Origin: Paenibacillus macerans
GTDB lineage: Bacteria > Bacillota > Bacilli > Paenibacillales > Paenibacillaceae
NCBI RefSeq assembly: GCF_900454495.1
Contig: NZ_UGSI01000001.1
Span: forward strand, 868,001 to 932,000
DNA length: 64,000 nt
Direction of reading: 5' to 3'
Part shown: piece after piece, positions 1 to 8,098 of the stretch
Numbering within the stretch: position 1 is the first letter of the stretch
Layout: each line of letters begins with the position of its first letter
The notes under the pieces: model-generated
The model's input: the letters and a program-made list of their open reading frames with translations, nothing else
Databases searched by the model: none
What the model was told of the DNA's origin: nothing
Translations under genes and position numbers: made by a program

Positions 1-1
1 C

Positions 2-958
2 GGACCGGGCTTGTCTCTTATGATGGAGGCGATCGGCCTCGCCGGCATGACGGAAACGCCGGTCGTGATCGTCGACACGCAGCGCGGCGGTCCAAGCACG
101 GGCCTGCCGACGAAGCAGGAGCAGAGCGATATCAACGCGCTGATCTACGGCACGCACGGCGAAATTCCCAAAATCGTGCTGGCGCCAAGCTCCATTGAAG
201 AGTGCTTCTACGATACCGTTCAGGCCTTCAATCTGGCGGATAAATATCAAGTGCCGGTCATTTTGGCCACAGATCTGCAGCTGTCGCTTGGCAAACAGTC
301 CTGCGAGCTGCTCGATTACAACAAAATTACGATCGATCGCGGCTACCTGGTCAAAGACATTCCGGACCGCGAGGATTCGAGCATGTTTAACCGGTACGCC
401 TTTACCGAAAACGGCATTTCGCCGCGGGTTCTGCCCGGGGAGAAAAACGGCATCCACCATGTGACCGGGGTGGAGCACGACGAGGCGGGACGCCCGTCGG
501 AAAGTCCGGTCAACCGCAAAAAGATGATGGAGAAGCGGCTGCGCAAGCTGGCGAAGGTGGAAGTGAGCGATCCGATTCACCTCCAGGCCCCGCACGCCGA
601 ACCGGATCTGCTGATCGTCGGCATGGGTTCGACCGGCGGTACGATCGATCAAGCGCGTAAACAGCTTGAAGCGGACGGCATCAAAACGAATCACATGACG
701 GTTCGCCTGCTGCATCCTTTCCCGACGGAGCTGGTGCTGCCGCAAGTCGCCAAAGCGAAAAAAGTCGTCGTGTTGGAAAACAATGCGACAGGGCAGCTGG
801 CCAATCTGATCAAACTGCATGTCGGCCATCACGATAAGATCGCGAATGTGCTGAAATATGACGGAAATCCGTTCCTTCCTTCGGATGTTTACGAAGAATG
901 CAAGAAGGCGGCCGGAAACAAAGCGCAGGAGGAGTTGGTGAAAAATGGCAACCTTTAA
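2..958 (+). CDS. korA: 2-oxoacid:ferredoxin oxidoreductase alpha subunit (3' part, gene enters from the left edge)
   Basis: Oxidises a 2-oxoacid (probably 2-oxoglutarate) to the acyl-CoA and passes electrons to ferredoxin, together with the beta subunit encoded next. The reading frame is open to the first bases of the window, where it reads GPGLSLMMEA, a conserved stretch of the alpha subunit pyrimidine-binding region, so the true start lies upstream and about 318 C-terminal residues are visible. The TTG at 11 that would give an ORF start is inside the gene. The last third carries the transketolase-like C-terminal domain (LLIVGMGSTGG, then VVVLENNATGQLANLI). It overlaps korB by 14 nt, so the two are translated together. 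The substrate cannot be fixed from sequence alone; 2-oxoglutarate is the usual assignment for two-subunit Kor enzymes in this group. Confidence 0.9.
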   Translation, partial: GPGLSLMMEAIGLAGMTETPVVIVDTQRGGPSTGLPTKQEQSDINALIYGTHGEIPKIVLAPSSIEECFYDTVQAFNLADKYQVPVILATDLQLSLGKQSCELLDYNKITIDRGYLVKDIPDREDSSMFNRYAFTENGISPRVLPGEKNGIHHVTGVEHDEAGRPSESPVNRKKMMEKRLRKLAKVEVSDPIHLQAPHAEPDLLIVGMGSTGGTIDQARKQLEADGIKTNHMTVRLLHPFPTELVLPQVAKAKKVVVLENNATGQLANLIKLHVGHHDKIANVLKYDGNPFLPSDVYEECKKAAGNKAQEELVKNGNL

Positions 959-1811
959 GGAATTCCGAAACAACATTAAACCAAACTGGTGTCCGGGCTG
1001 CGGGGATTTCTCCATTCAAGCCGCTATCCAGCGCGCCGCGGCGAATGTAGGTCTGGAACCGGAGAATCTGGCCGTCATCTCCGGGATCGGCTGCTCCGGC
1101 CGGATCTCCGGTTATATTAACGCCTACGGCCTGCACGGGATTCACGGCCGCGCCCTTCCGATTGCGCAAGGCGTCAAGCTGGCCAACCGCGATCTCACCG
1201 TGATCGCTTCCGGCGGCGACGGCGACGGCTTCGCCATCGGGATGGGGCACACGGTGCATGCGATCCGCCGCAACATCAACATTACGTACATCGTAATGGA
1301 TAACCAGATTTACGGGTTGACGAAAGGGCAAACCTCCCCGCGCAGCGGCGAAGGATTCAAGACCAAAAGCACGCCGGAAGGGTCGGTGGAATCGACGTTG
1401 TCCCCGCTGGAAATCGCTTTGGCGTCGGGCGCAACGTTTGTCGCCCAGGCCTTCTCCAGCGATCTGAAGCAGCTGACGTCGCTGATCGAGCAGGGCATCC
1501 AGCATGAAGGCTTTTCGCTGATCAACGTGTTTAGCCCGTGCGTCACCTTCAACAAGGTGAATACGTACGACTGGTTCAAGGAAAACATTATCAACCTCGA
1601 TACGATTCCGGATTACGATCCGGCCAACCGGGCGATGGCGATGGCGAAGCTGATGGAAACGGGCAGCATGATTACCGGCCTGATCTATCAGAACAAGGAG
1701 AAGAAGAGCTACGAAAATCTGGTTCACGGCTTTAAGCAAGAGCCGCTTGCCTACCAACAGCTGGCAATATCCGAAGCCGAGTTTGACAATCTTGTAGCAG
1801 AATTTAGATAA
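945..1811 (+). CDS. korB: 2-oxoacid:ferredoxin oxidoreductase beta subunit
   Basis: Thiamine diphosphate and iron-sulfur subunit of the KorAB enzyme, cytosolic. It is 288 residues, normal for this family. Cys16 and Cys19 (CPGCG) and Cys50 (GIGCSGR) are expected [4Fe-4S] ligands. GGDGDGFAIGMGH at residues 90-102 is the thiamine diphosphate/Mg2+ motif, followed by the IVMDN..YGLTKGQ.SP stretch typical of KorB. The ATG start lies inside the korA end and is preceded by AGGAGTTGGTG, so coupling with korA is likely. A terminator follows directly, so korAB ends its transcription unit here. Confidence 0.93.
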   Translation: MATFKEFRNNIKPNWCPGCGDFSIQAAIQRAAANVGLEPENLAVISGIGCSGRISGYINAYGLHGIHGRALPIAQGVKLANRDLTVIASGGDGDGFAIGMGHTVHAIRRNINITYIVMDNQIYGLTKGQTSPRSGEGFKTKSTPEGSVESTLSPLEIALASGATFVAQAFSSDLKQLTSLIEQGIQHEGFSLINVFSPCVTFNKVNTYDWFKENIINLDTIPDYDPANRAMAMAKLMETGSMITGLIYQNKEKKSYENLVHGFKQEPLAYQQLAISEAEFDNLVAEFR

Positions 1812-1818
1812 TATTTCG

Positions 1819-1855
1819 AAAGACGTCCTTTTTTGGTGGACGTCTTTTCCTTTTT
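1819..1855 (+). terminator. Intrinsic terminator after korAB
   Basis: Ten-bp stem AAAGACGTCC / GGACGTCTTT around a 9-nt loop, followed by a T-rich tract. It separates korAB from pduL. Confidence 0.88.
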
Positions 1856-1931
1856 GTACACAATAGGTGTATAATGGGTAACGATGTGAATCGTCATCGA
1901 CATAGAGAATATACGAGGAGTGTTTGCAAAG

Positions 1932-2504
1932 ATGAGTAAGACAGTACCTGTCGGCGTTTCTGCACGTCATATCCACTTAACCCAGGAGCACATCGAAATT
2001 TTGTTTGGCCAAGGCTATCAGCTGACCGAGTTCAAGCCGTTGTCCCAACCGGGGCAATTTGCCGCCAATGAACAAGTGGCCGTGATCGGACCGAAAGGAC
2101 AATTCGATAAAGTTCGTATTTTGGGCCCGGCCCGTCCGGCTTCCCAGCTGGAAATTTCCCGTACGGATTCCTTCGCGATCGGAGTGAAGGCGCCGGTTCG
2201 CGAATCGGGCAACATCGAAGGCACGCCGGGCATCAAAGTCAAAGGGCCGTCCGGCGAAATCGAATTGGACAAGGGCGTCATCGTAGCCGCCCGCCATATT
2301 CACTTCCATACCTCGGATGCGGAGAAATGGGGCATTAAAGATAAGCAGCTGCTGAAAGTCCGTTTGGGCGGGGAACGCGGTTTGGTGTTCGAAAATGTGA
2401 TCGCGCGCGTTTCGGACAACTTTGCGCTCGACATGCATATCGATACGGACGAAGCGAACGCCGCCGGCGCCAAAACGGGGGACACGGCGGAGATCATCGA
2501 CTAA
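1932..2504 (+). CDS. pduL: Phosphate propanoyltransferase (phosphotransacylase), PduL family
   Basis: Interconverts acyl-CoA and acyl-phosphate (acetyl or propanoyl) in the cytosol. The 190-residue protein shows the two His motifs of the PduL fold: VSARHIH near residues 10-15 and AARHIHFH near 119-125; these bind zinc. It has no N-terminal encapsulation peptide, so it looks like a housekeeping Pta rather than a microcompartment enzyme. The ATG at 1932 was chosen over the in-frame GTG at 1920 because GAGGAG (1915-1920) is the ribosome binding site and overlaps that GTG. A TATAAT at 1870-1875 may be the -10 box, but no good -35 stands at the right distance. It is transcribed from its own unit between two terminators. 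Placement after korAB suggests acyl-CoA disposal, which is inference. Confidence 0.88.
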   Translation: MSKTVPVGVSARHIHLTQEHIEILFGQGYQLTEFKPLSQPGQFAANEQVAVIGPKGQFDKVRILGPARPASQLEISRTDSFAIGVKAPVRESGNIEGTPGIKVKGPSGEIELDKGVIVAARHIHFHTSDAEKWGIKDKQLLKVRLGGERGLVFENVIARVSDNFALDMHIDTDEANAAGAKTGDTAEIID

Positions 2505-2538
2505 TCGCTTTGATAGGATCATAGATACACCAATGGAG

Positions 2539-2590
2539 AAGGGCTTGCTCCCGGCAGAAGATGTGCCGGGAGCAAGCCCTTGACGTTTTT
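2539..2590 (+). terminator. Strong intrinsic terminator after pduL, between convergent genes
   Basis: An 18-bp perfect stem (2539-2556 with 2564-2581) and a 7-nt loop, followed by GACGTTTTT on the + strand. The minus-strand side has no T tract, so it serves pduL best, although the hairpin also sits just past the end of spoVAD. Confidence 0.88.
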
Positions 2591-2598
2591 CCATAGAT

Positions 2599-3612
2599 TT
2601 AGCCTCCGGAGCGTTCGATCGCTACGGCGTGAGCGATGCACGGAACGCTTTCCCCTTGCTGGTAGGAGAGCGGGGAGAGCAGCGCGCCGGTGGCGACAAC
2701 GAGTATCCGGTTTAGTTCCCCGCGCTCCATCTTGTTCAGCAGGTGCCCGTAGGTCACGACGGCCGAGCAGGCGCATCCGCTCGCCCCCGCCTGCACCTGC
2801 TGCTTTTCATAATCGTAAATCATCATCCCGCAGTCTTTATACGTTGTCTCCTGAATGGGCACGTTATGGCGTTTAAACAGATCGTTGGCGATCGCGTAAC
2901 CAACTTTGGACAGGTCGCCCGTCACAATGAGATCATAGTAGGACGGGGCGATTTCCAAATCCCGCAAGTGCGCCTGAATCGTGTCGACGGCCGCCGGGGC
3001 CATCGCCGCTCCCATATTAAGCGGATCGGTAATGCCCATGTCGACCACTCTGCCGATGGTGGCCGCCGTCACCGACGGCCCTGTCCCCTCCAGCGACACG
3101 ACGGCCGAACCGGACCCGGTGACGGTAAATTGCGCTGTCGGCGGTTTTTGCGAACCGTATTCCGTCGGGTAGCGAAACTGCTTCTCAACGCTGGCGTTAT
3201 GGCTGCACGTGCCGGCCAGCGCGTATTTGGCGCCCCCCGCGTTCACGACAAAGGAAGCGAGCGCCAGGCTTTCCATCGAGGTGGAGCATGCCCCAAACAT
3301 GCCGACATACGGGATGCTTAACGTCCGGGCGGCAAAGCTGGTGCTGATGATCTGGTTCATCAAATCGCCGCCGAAATGGAACGAAATCTGCTCTTTCGTT
3401 AAGCCGGCATTTTCGATCGCCAGCTTGGCCGATTCCTCCATCAGCGTTTTCTCGGCTTTTTCCCAGCTGTCCTGACCCAAATACAAATCGGCGTGGATGA
3501 TGTCGAAATCTTCCGCGAGCGGCCCTTGGCCTTCGAACGGGCCGACGACGGTGGCCGTGCTGATGATTTTCGGCTTGTTCTCAAACACCCAGCTTTGATG
3601 TCCTTTCAGCAT
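2599..3612 (-). CDS. spoVAD: Stage V sporulation protein AD
   Basis: Soluble, thiolase-fold subunit of the SpoVA channel that moves dipicolinic acid into the forespore and out at germination. The 337-residue protein matches SpoVAD in length and motifs: a start like VFENKPKIISTATVVGPFEG, the MFGACSTSMESLALAS segment equivalent to the thiolase nucleophile region, TCSHNASVEKQFRYP, and the TGDLSKVG stretch. The start at 3612 has GGAGGAGGT as ribosome binding site, which also encodes the last glycines of SpoVAC (stop 3614-3616), so translation is coupled. It is the last gene of the 2Duf-spoVAC-spoVAD unit; no spoVAEb follows before the convergent terminator. Confidence 0.96.
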   Translation of the reverse strand: MLKGHQSWVFENKPKIISTATVVGPFEGQGPLAEDFDIIHADLYLGQDSWEKAEKTLMEESAKLAIENAGLTKEQISFHFGGDLMNQIISTSFAARTLSIPYVGMFGACSTSMESLALASFVVNAGGAKYALAGTCSHNASVEKQFRYPTEYGSQKPPTAQFTVTGSGSAVVSLEGTGPSVTAATIGRVVDMGITDPLNMGAAMAPAAVDTIQAHLRDLEIAPSYYDLIVTGDLSKVGYAIANDLFKRHNVPIQETTYKDCGMMIYDYEKQQVQAGASGCACSAVVTYGHLLNKMERGELNRILVVATGALLSPLSYQQGESVPCIAHAVAIERSGG

Positions 3613-3613
3613 G

Positions 3614-4102
3614 TCAATGACCTCCTCCGGCGTAGCCCGGAACGAAGATGGCGTAAATGATCCCGATAATAAACGCCGCTACCGTCCCGAACACGACAAC
3701 CGAACCGGCTAGTTGGAACATCCCGGCGCCGACGCCAAGCACCAATCCCTCGGGGCGGTGTTCAATGGCGCTCGAAGCCATCGAGTTAGCAAAGCCGGTC
3801 ACCGGCACGGCCGTGCCGGCCCCCGCCCATTGGGCGATCTTGTCGTAGACGCCAAGGCTCGTCAGCAGGACGGACAAAATGACGAGAACGGCTACCATGG
3901 GGCTCGCCGCCTCTTTTTCGCTCATTCCGGCAAAATGAATAAAAGCCTGGCGGATGCATTCGCCAAGCAGGCAGATCAGCCCGCCGACCAGAAACGCCCG
4001 CACGCAGTTGAGGGCCACCGGGCGCTTCGGCTCATGCGAATTGGCCAGCCGTTGGTATTGCTGCTGCGTCGGCGTCGGCTTTTTATTTTTTTTCTTGGCC
4101 AT
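3614..4102 (-). CDS. spoVAC: Stage V sporulation protein AC
   Basis: Integral membrane protein of the spore inner membrane; a mechanosensitive-like component of the SpoVA dipicolinate channel. The 162-residue product has a basic start (MAKKKNKKPTPTQQQYQ), then about four hydrophobic segments, with the conserved AGTAVPVTGFANSM and EHRPEGLVLGVG motifs between the later ones. The ATG at 4102 was chosen because GGAGGAATGGGATC precedes it; a longer upstream ORF would run into the neighbouring gene's 3' end. It lies 19 nt downstream of the 2Duf gene and abuts spoVAD. Confidence 0.95.
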   Translation of the reverse strand: MAKKKNKKPTPTQQQYQRLANSHEPKRPVALNCVRAFLVGGLICLLGECIRQAFIHFAGMSEKEAASPMVAVLVILSVLLTSLGVYDKIAQWAGAGTAVPVTGFANSMASSAIEHRPEGLVLGVGAGMFQLAGSVVVFGTVAAFIIGIIYAIFVPGYAGGGH

Positions 4103-4121
4103 GATCCCATTCCTCCTTCGT

Positions 4122-4982
4122 TTACGATGATAAGAGCGGCTTGACGCCTTCGATGACCTTTTGCAGGCGGTTCGAGCAATCGCCGTACAGCTTTTTGGCT
4201 TCGCCCTCCTCCGACGAAAGGGCAAACATCTCCAGATCGGCTTCGCATTTTTTCAGTTCCGCCAGCAATACCGCCTTTTCCTGCGGCTGCGGCACCATCA
4301 GCTGATCATCGTACAAATCGGCATAAAATTGACCGTACGCATCGACTTGCCCCAGGTTGACATTGTCAAGCGAGACGCCGAGCTTCTCCAGCTGGGTGTT
4401 CAGCCAATGCCGGTTCAGCCCCATCGTGGCGAGCGGCTCATCCATGATTTTTCCGTCGATGATGACCGTTTGCGGTTCGGGTTCGGGGGAAACTTTGATG
4501 CCCAGATCGGAAGGGGTCAGCGGCAGGTATTCCTTTTTAGGCAGCACGTTGATTTCCCCGTCGGGCTCGATTACGGCGAATTCGACCTCGGCAACTTTGA
4601 AAATGTTCTTTTTGCGCAGCTGGGCCATCAATTCCTCGTTGGTGAGCCTCTCTTTTTTCAAATTATCCTCCATCACCTTGCCGTCTTTGATCAAAACGGT
4701 GCCTTTGCTGTCGATCAAATCCCTGGCCTTTTTGCTCTTGATCTGCAGAAATTCGATGCCAAGGGACACGGCAAACCAAACGGCGACGGCGATGATCCCC
4801 AAATACCAGTCGTTCCCGATATCGAGGGAGATGTAAGCCGTGATGCTGCCGATGGTGATTCCGGTGATATATTCGAAAAAGGAAAGCTGGGAAACCTGCC
4901 TTTTCCCAAGCAACCGAGTAAGCACATATAAAACAACGACAGCCACCAGCGTTCTAACTATGACTTCCAGCCATACCGGCAT
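4122..4982 (-). CDS. DUF421 membrane protein with C-terminal DUF1657-like domain ('2Duf' type)
   Basis: Inner-membrane protein of the kind found in spoVA2mob-type operons, where the DUF421+DUF1657 protein contributes to spore wet-heat resistance. There are 286 residues: three N-terminal transmembrane segments (about 5-80, with TRLLGKRQ after the first), then the cytosolic YetF/YrbG-type beta domain (KGTVLIKDGKV, LRKKNIFKVAEVEFAVIEPDGEI). The last 50 residues (LLAELKKCEADLEMFALSS onward) resemble the small DUF1657 protein encoded divergently at 5167. The start at 4982 is preceded by GAAAGGAG. It is first in the 2Duf-spoVAC-spoVAD unit. Expression in the forespore is expected, but I could not pick a convincing sigma-G promoter. 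Confidence 0.85.
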   Translation of the reverse strand: MPVWLEVIVRTLVAVVVLYVLTRLLGKRQVSQLSFFEYITGITIGSITAYISLDIGNDWYLGIIAVAVWFAVSLGIEFLQIKSKKARDLIDSKGTVLIKDGKVMEDNLKKERLTNEELMAQLRKKNIFKVAEVEFAVIEPDGEINVLPKKEYLPLTPSDLGIKVSPEPEPQTVIIDGKIMDEPLATMGLNRHWLNTQLEKLGVSLDNVNLGQVDAYGQFYADLYDDQLMVPQPQEKAVLLAELKKCEADLEMFALSSEEGEAKKLYGDCSNRLQKVIEGVKPLLSS

Positions 4983-5166
4983 GCGGATACTCCTTTCGGC
5001 TTAATGCTTTTGTCAAAAATCGGGTTGAACTAAACCCATTATGCGCGAGCCAAACCACTTTTACTAAATACAAAATATGGAAAAACAAATGCCGCATGAA
5101 GATTCATTTAGCAGGCAAAATTATGCTGTGTCTCAACGATTTTGCATTTCAAAGGTGGTGAAAAAC

Positions 5167-5373
5167 ATGACGGTGGCAGCACAAGTCAAAACGACGCTGG
5201 CTTCTTTGAAAAGCGCTCAGGCCAACCTTGAGCAATTTGCGCTGAACACGCAAAACCAGCAAGCCAAAAACCTGTTCACGGATGCCGCTAAACAGACGCA
5301 GCAAATCGTGACTCAAGTGGAAAGCCGCGTACAGCAGCTGGAGAGCGAAGAGCCTCAATATAAAGGGTTCTAA
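5167..5373 (+). CDS. Small DUF1657 family protein
   Basis: Sixty-eight residues, helical, beginning MTVAAQVKTTLASLKSAQ and containing ANLEQFALNTQNQQAK, the DUF1657 signature found as single-domain proteins beside spoVA2mob genes. A longer ORF starts at 5077, but the ATG at 5167 has AAAGGTGGTG seven bases upstream and begins at the conserved N terminus. It is divergent from the 2Duf/spoVA unit with 184 nt between the starts, so co-regulation in the forespore is plausible (inference). Molecular function is unknown. Confidence 0.82.
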   Translation: MTVAAQVKTTLASLKSAQANLEQFALNTQNQQAKNLFTDAAKQTQQIVTQVESRVQQLESEEPQYKGF

Positions 5374-5392
5374 ATTGAATTTTTCGAAGGAA

Positions 5393-5422
5393 GGCCCGTT
5401 CTTTCATAGAGCGGGTCTTTTT
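5393..5422 (+). terminator. Intrinsic terminator after the DUF1657 gene
   Basis: Stem GGCCCGTTC / GAGCGGGTC (one or two G-T pairs) around a short loop, followed by TTTTTC. Confidence 0.75.
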
Positions 5423-5423
5423 C

Positions 5424-5452
5424 TGGATATCGGAAAGGAACCATGCTATAAT
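5424..5452 (+). promoter_or_regulatory. Possible sigma-A promoter of miaB-ricA
   Basis: TATAAT at 5447-5452 with an extended -10 TGC just before it; TGGATA at 5424-5429 stands 17 nt upstream as a weak -35. Start codon is 82 nt downstream. Confidence 0.5.
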
Positions 5453-5533
5453 TTAGTGTAATGCCTTTTTCTAGATATGAAGAATCGTCCATTGGGACCG
5501 CAAATAGATAGATTGAAGGAGTGAGCGGGCATC

Positions 5534-7084
5534 ATGGCTAAGGAAACGAAGGATTATTCCAAGTATTTTGATTTTTCGGACGCCCGGGTAATATCCGAGG
5601 ATGAACGGGGCAAGAAGATTAGAATCCGCGGAAGAGACATTCAGATTTTATCCGAACCGAATCACCGGATGGAGAAGCAGCGGGGCAAGGAAAACGTTCA
5701 AGTGCTGTACGAAAATGCCGTTCCGGAGGAGCTGAAGGGCCTCGGCACGGGCAAACGGTACATTGTATATACGTTTGGCTGCCAAATGAACGAACACGAC
5801 ACCGAAACGATCAAGGGATTGCTGGAGCAAATGGGATACGCGCCTACGGAAGACCGCAAGGAAGCCGACATTATCCTGCTGAATACCTGCGCGATCCGCG
5901 AAAACGCCGAGGATAAAGTGTTTGGCGAACTGGGCCATCTGAAGGGCTTAAAGACGGAGAAGCCCGATCTGCTGCTCGGCGTCTGCGGCTGCATGTCGCA
6001 GGAGGAAGGCGTCGTCAACCGCATCCTGCATAAGCACGGGTTTGTCGATATGATTTTCGGTACCCATAATATACACCGTTTGCCGCATCTCATTCAGGAA
6101 GCGCTGTTCAGCAAGGAAATGGTCGTCGAGGTTTGGTCCAAGGAAGGCGACATCATCGAAAACCTGCCGAAAAAACGCGAGGGCATGCGCGCATGGGTAA
6201 ACATCATGTACGGCTGCGACAAGTTCTGCACCTACTGCATCGTACCGTTTACGCGCGGCAAGGAACGCAGCCGCCGTCCGGAGGACGTGATTGCCGAGGT
6301 GCGCGAGCTGGCGCGTCAAGGGTATAGAGAGGTGACCTTGCTCGGGCAGAACGTCAACGCTTACGGCAAGGACTTTACCGACATCAAGTATACGTTTGCC
6401 GATTTGATGGACGATATCCGCAAAATCGATATTCCGCGCGTTCGCTTCACGACGTCGCATCCGCGCGATTTCGACGATGCGCTGATCGACGTGCTGGCCA
6501 AGGGCGGCAACCTGGTCGAGCATATCCATTTGCCGGTGCAGTCGGGAAGCAGCGAAATCCTGAAGAAAATGAGCCGGAAATATTCCCGCGAGCATTATCT
6601 CGAGCTCGTCCGCAAAATCAAGGCGAAGATTCCAAGCGTCGTGCTGACGACGGACATTATCGTTGGTTTCCCGGGCGAAACGGAGGAGCAATTCGAAGAG
6701 ACGCTGTCGCTCGTGCGCGAGGTCGGCTACGACTCTGCATATACGTTCGTTTATTCACCTCGTGAAGGAACGCCGGCGGCGGTGATGGAAGACAACGTGC
6801 CGCTCGAAGTGAAGAAGCAGCGGCTGGCGCGGCTGAACGAGACCGTAAACGAATTCAGCCGGCGCAGCAACGACGCACTGCGCGGCCAAATCGTGGAAGT
6901 GCTGGTGGAAGGCGAAAGCAAAAACAACCCGAACATGCTGTCCGGCCGCACCCGCAGCAACAAGCTCGTCCATTTCGAAGGCGGCCCGGAACTGATCGGC
7001 AATTTCGTCGATGTGGAAATTACGGACCCGATGACATGGTTTACCAAAGGGGTCCTTGTATCGCAAACCGCCAAGATGGCGTAA
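5534..7084 (+). CDS. miaB: tRNA-2-methylthio-N6-dimethylallyladenosine synthase
   Basis: Radical-SAM methylthiotransferase that converts i6A37 to ms2i6A37 in tRNAs reading UNN codons. It has 516 residues in the usual order: an N-terminal UPF0004 domain with Cys83 (TFGCQMNEHD), Cys119 (NTCAIRE) and Cys153 (CGCMSQ) holding the auxiliary cluster; a radical-SAM domain with Cys228, Cys232 and Cys235 (GCDKFCTYC); and a C-terminal TRAM domain around RGQIVEVLVEG. An N-terminal extension of about 70 residues precedes UPF0004, as in other Bacillota MiaB proteins. ricA follows 31 nt downstream, the same order as ymcB-ymcA in B. subtilis. Confidence 0.96.
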   Translation: MAKETKDYSKYFDFSDARVISEDERGKKIRIRGRDIQILSEPNHRMEKQRGKENVQVLYENAVPEELKGLGTGKRYIVYTFGCQMNEHDTETIKGLLEQMGYAPTEDRKEADIILLNTCAIRENAEDKVFGELGHLKGLKTEKPDLLLGVCGCMSQEEGVVNRILHKHGFVDMIFGTHNIHRLPHLIQEALFSKEMVVEVWSKEGDIIENLPKKREGMRAWVNIMYGCDKFCTYCIVPFTRGKERSRRPEDVIAEVRELARQGYREVTLLGQNVNAYGKDFTDIKYTFADLMDDIRKIDIPRVRFTTSHPRDFDDALIDVLAKGGNLVEHIHLPVQSGSSEILKKMSRKYSREHYLELVRKIKAKIPSVVLTTDIIVGFPGETEEQFEETLSLVREVGYDSAYTFVYSPREGTPAAVMEDNVPLEVKKQRLARLNETVNEFSRRSNDALRGQIVEVLVEGESKNNPNMLSGRTRSNKLVHFEGGPELIGNFVDVEITDPMTWFTKGVLVSQTAKMA

Positions 7085-7115
7085 GTCCCAAAGAACTGTT
7101 AGGAGGTAATCAAAG

Positions 7116-7568
7116 GTGGAGCAGCATACCGAACATACCGATTGCGGAATTCCGAAATTTGACTCCCGGGATCTGGTGATCCGCGCGGACATTATGGCTA
7201 AAGCGAAAGAACTGGCCGAGTTGATCGGAACAAGCGAAGAGGTAGAGCAGTTCAAAAAGGCCGAAAAGCTCATTCAGGAGCATGAGCGGGTGCAAACTTT
7301 GATCAGCGCGATCAAGAAGAAGCAAAAGGAAATCGTCGCTTTCGAGACATTCCAAAACAAGGCGATGGTAGAGAAGATCGAACAAGAGATCGCGGCGCTT
7401 CAGGACGAACTCGACGAAATTCCGCTGGTGACGGAGTTTCAGCAAAGCCAAAGCGATATAAACTACCTGCTCCAGTTGGTCGTTTCGGTGATCCGCGACA
7501 CGGTGGCGAGCAAGGTAAACGTGGAGTCCGGCAGCGAACCGGCCGTGACTTCGGGATACGGGGAATAG
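7116..7568 (+). CDS. ricA: RicA (YmcA), YlbF/YmcA family regulator of RNase Y
   Basis: Small helical protein; in B. subtilis RicA, RicF and RicT form a complex that directs RNase Y maturation of polycistronic mRNAs and affects competence, biofilm and sporulation. The 150-residue product shows the family core (ELIGTSEEVEQFKKAE, LQDELDEIPLVTEF, INYLLQLVVSVI). Start is GTG at 7116 with AGGAGGTAA at 7101-7109. The only cysteine is near residue 10; the C-terminal tail has none, although RicA of B. subtilis is reported to use a C-terminal Cys as a cluster ligand. It is in operon with miaB. Confidence 0.88.
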   Translation: MEQHTEHTDCGIPKFDSRDLVIRADIMAKAKELAELIGTSEEVEQFKKAEKLIQEHERVQTLISAIKKKQKEIVAFETFQNKAMVEKIEQEIAALQDELDEIPLVTEFQQSQSDINYLLQLVVSVIRDTVASKVNVESGSEPAVTSGYGE

Positions 7569-7581
7569 GCTGATTATGGCG

Positions 7582-7610
7582 GTGCGGAGGCATGTTCCTC
7601 CGCACTTTTT
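7582..7610 (+). terminator. Intrinsic terminator after ricA
   Basis: Perfect 9-bp stem GTGCGGAGG / CCTCCGCAC, 6-nt loop, TTTTT tail. Confidence 0.92.
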
Positions 7611-7688
7611 GAATAGAAAACGCCGCTTTGCCCGACTGAACGCAGGGCATCTTCGGAATATTATATAGAGAGCATAGGAGGCTAATCC

Positions 7689-8081
7689 ATGAGTTGGAGT
7701 GAGGATATCATGCGCCGGGATGAGCAGTTGTTTTGGGGGCTATTGGGGCTTCGGCTTATTTCGGCGGACGCAAGCCGCGTGGAGCTGGGTTTAACGGCGG
7801 GAACCTCGCATTTGAATGCGATGGGGATTGTGCACGGGGGCGTATTGTCTTCGATGATGGACCAGGCGATGGGCATGCTGGTGGGCGCCGTTAAAGGACG
7901 TTTGGGGGTCACGACCCATCTGAACGTCAACTTCCTGAGCCCGATGCGGGTCGGCGAACTTGTCGCTGCGGCGTTTCCGCTGCATGAGACCCATCGGACC
8001 ATGACGCTCCGTTCCGAGGTCCGGGATGGAGCAGGAACGCTTGGCTGCATTTCGACAGCGACGTTCCGGCTGCCCAAATAA
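7689..8081 (+). CDS. PaaI-type hotdog thioesterase
   Basis: Probably hydrolyses an acyl- or aryl-CoA thioester; substrate unknown. The 130-residue single hotdog domain has the family's helix motif HLNAMGIVHGGVLSSMMDQA (about residues 38-57), where Asn/His-Gly-Gly and Asp form the active site, and THLNVNFLSP in the following strand. The ribosome binding site TAGGAGG is 10 nt upstream of ATG 7689. The Nudix regulator starts only 17 nt downstream, so the gene is probably the first of the NAD-salvage transcription unit, although no functional link is obvious. Confidence 0.82.
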   Translation: MSWSEDIMRRDEQLFWGLLGLRLISADASRVELGLTAGTSHLNAMGIVHGGVLSSMMDQAMGMLVGAVKGRLGVTTHLNVNFLSPMRVGELVAAAFPLHETHRTMTLRSEVRDGAGTLGCISTATFRLPK

Positions 8082-8098
8082 GGGATGGTGAATATGGG

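Noticed and set aside
1854..1875. TTGTAC and TATAAT as a pduL promoter
   Set aside because: The TATAAT is good, but the spacing to TTGTAC is only 10 nt and no acceptable -35 lies 16-18 nt upstream, so no promoter feature was listed.
810..1976. 388-residue ORF on the minus strand
   Set aside because: Antisense to korA/korB and the pduL leader, spans a terminator, no recognisable domain.
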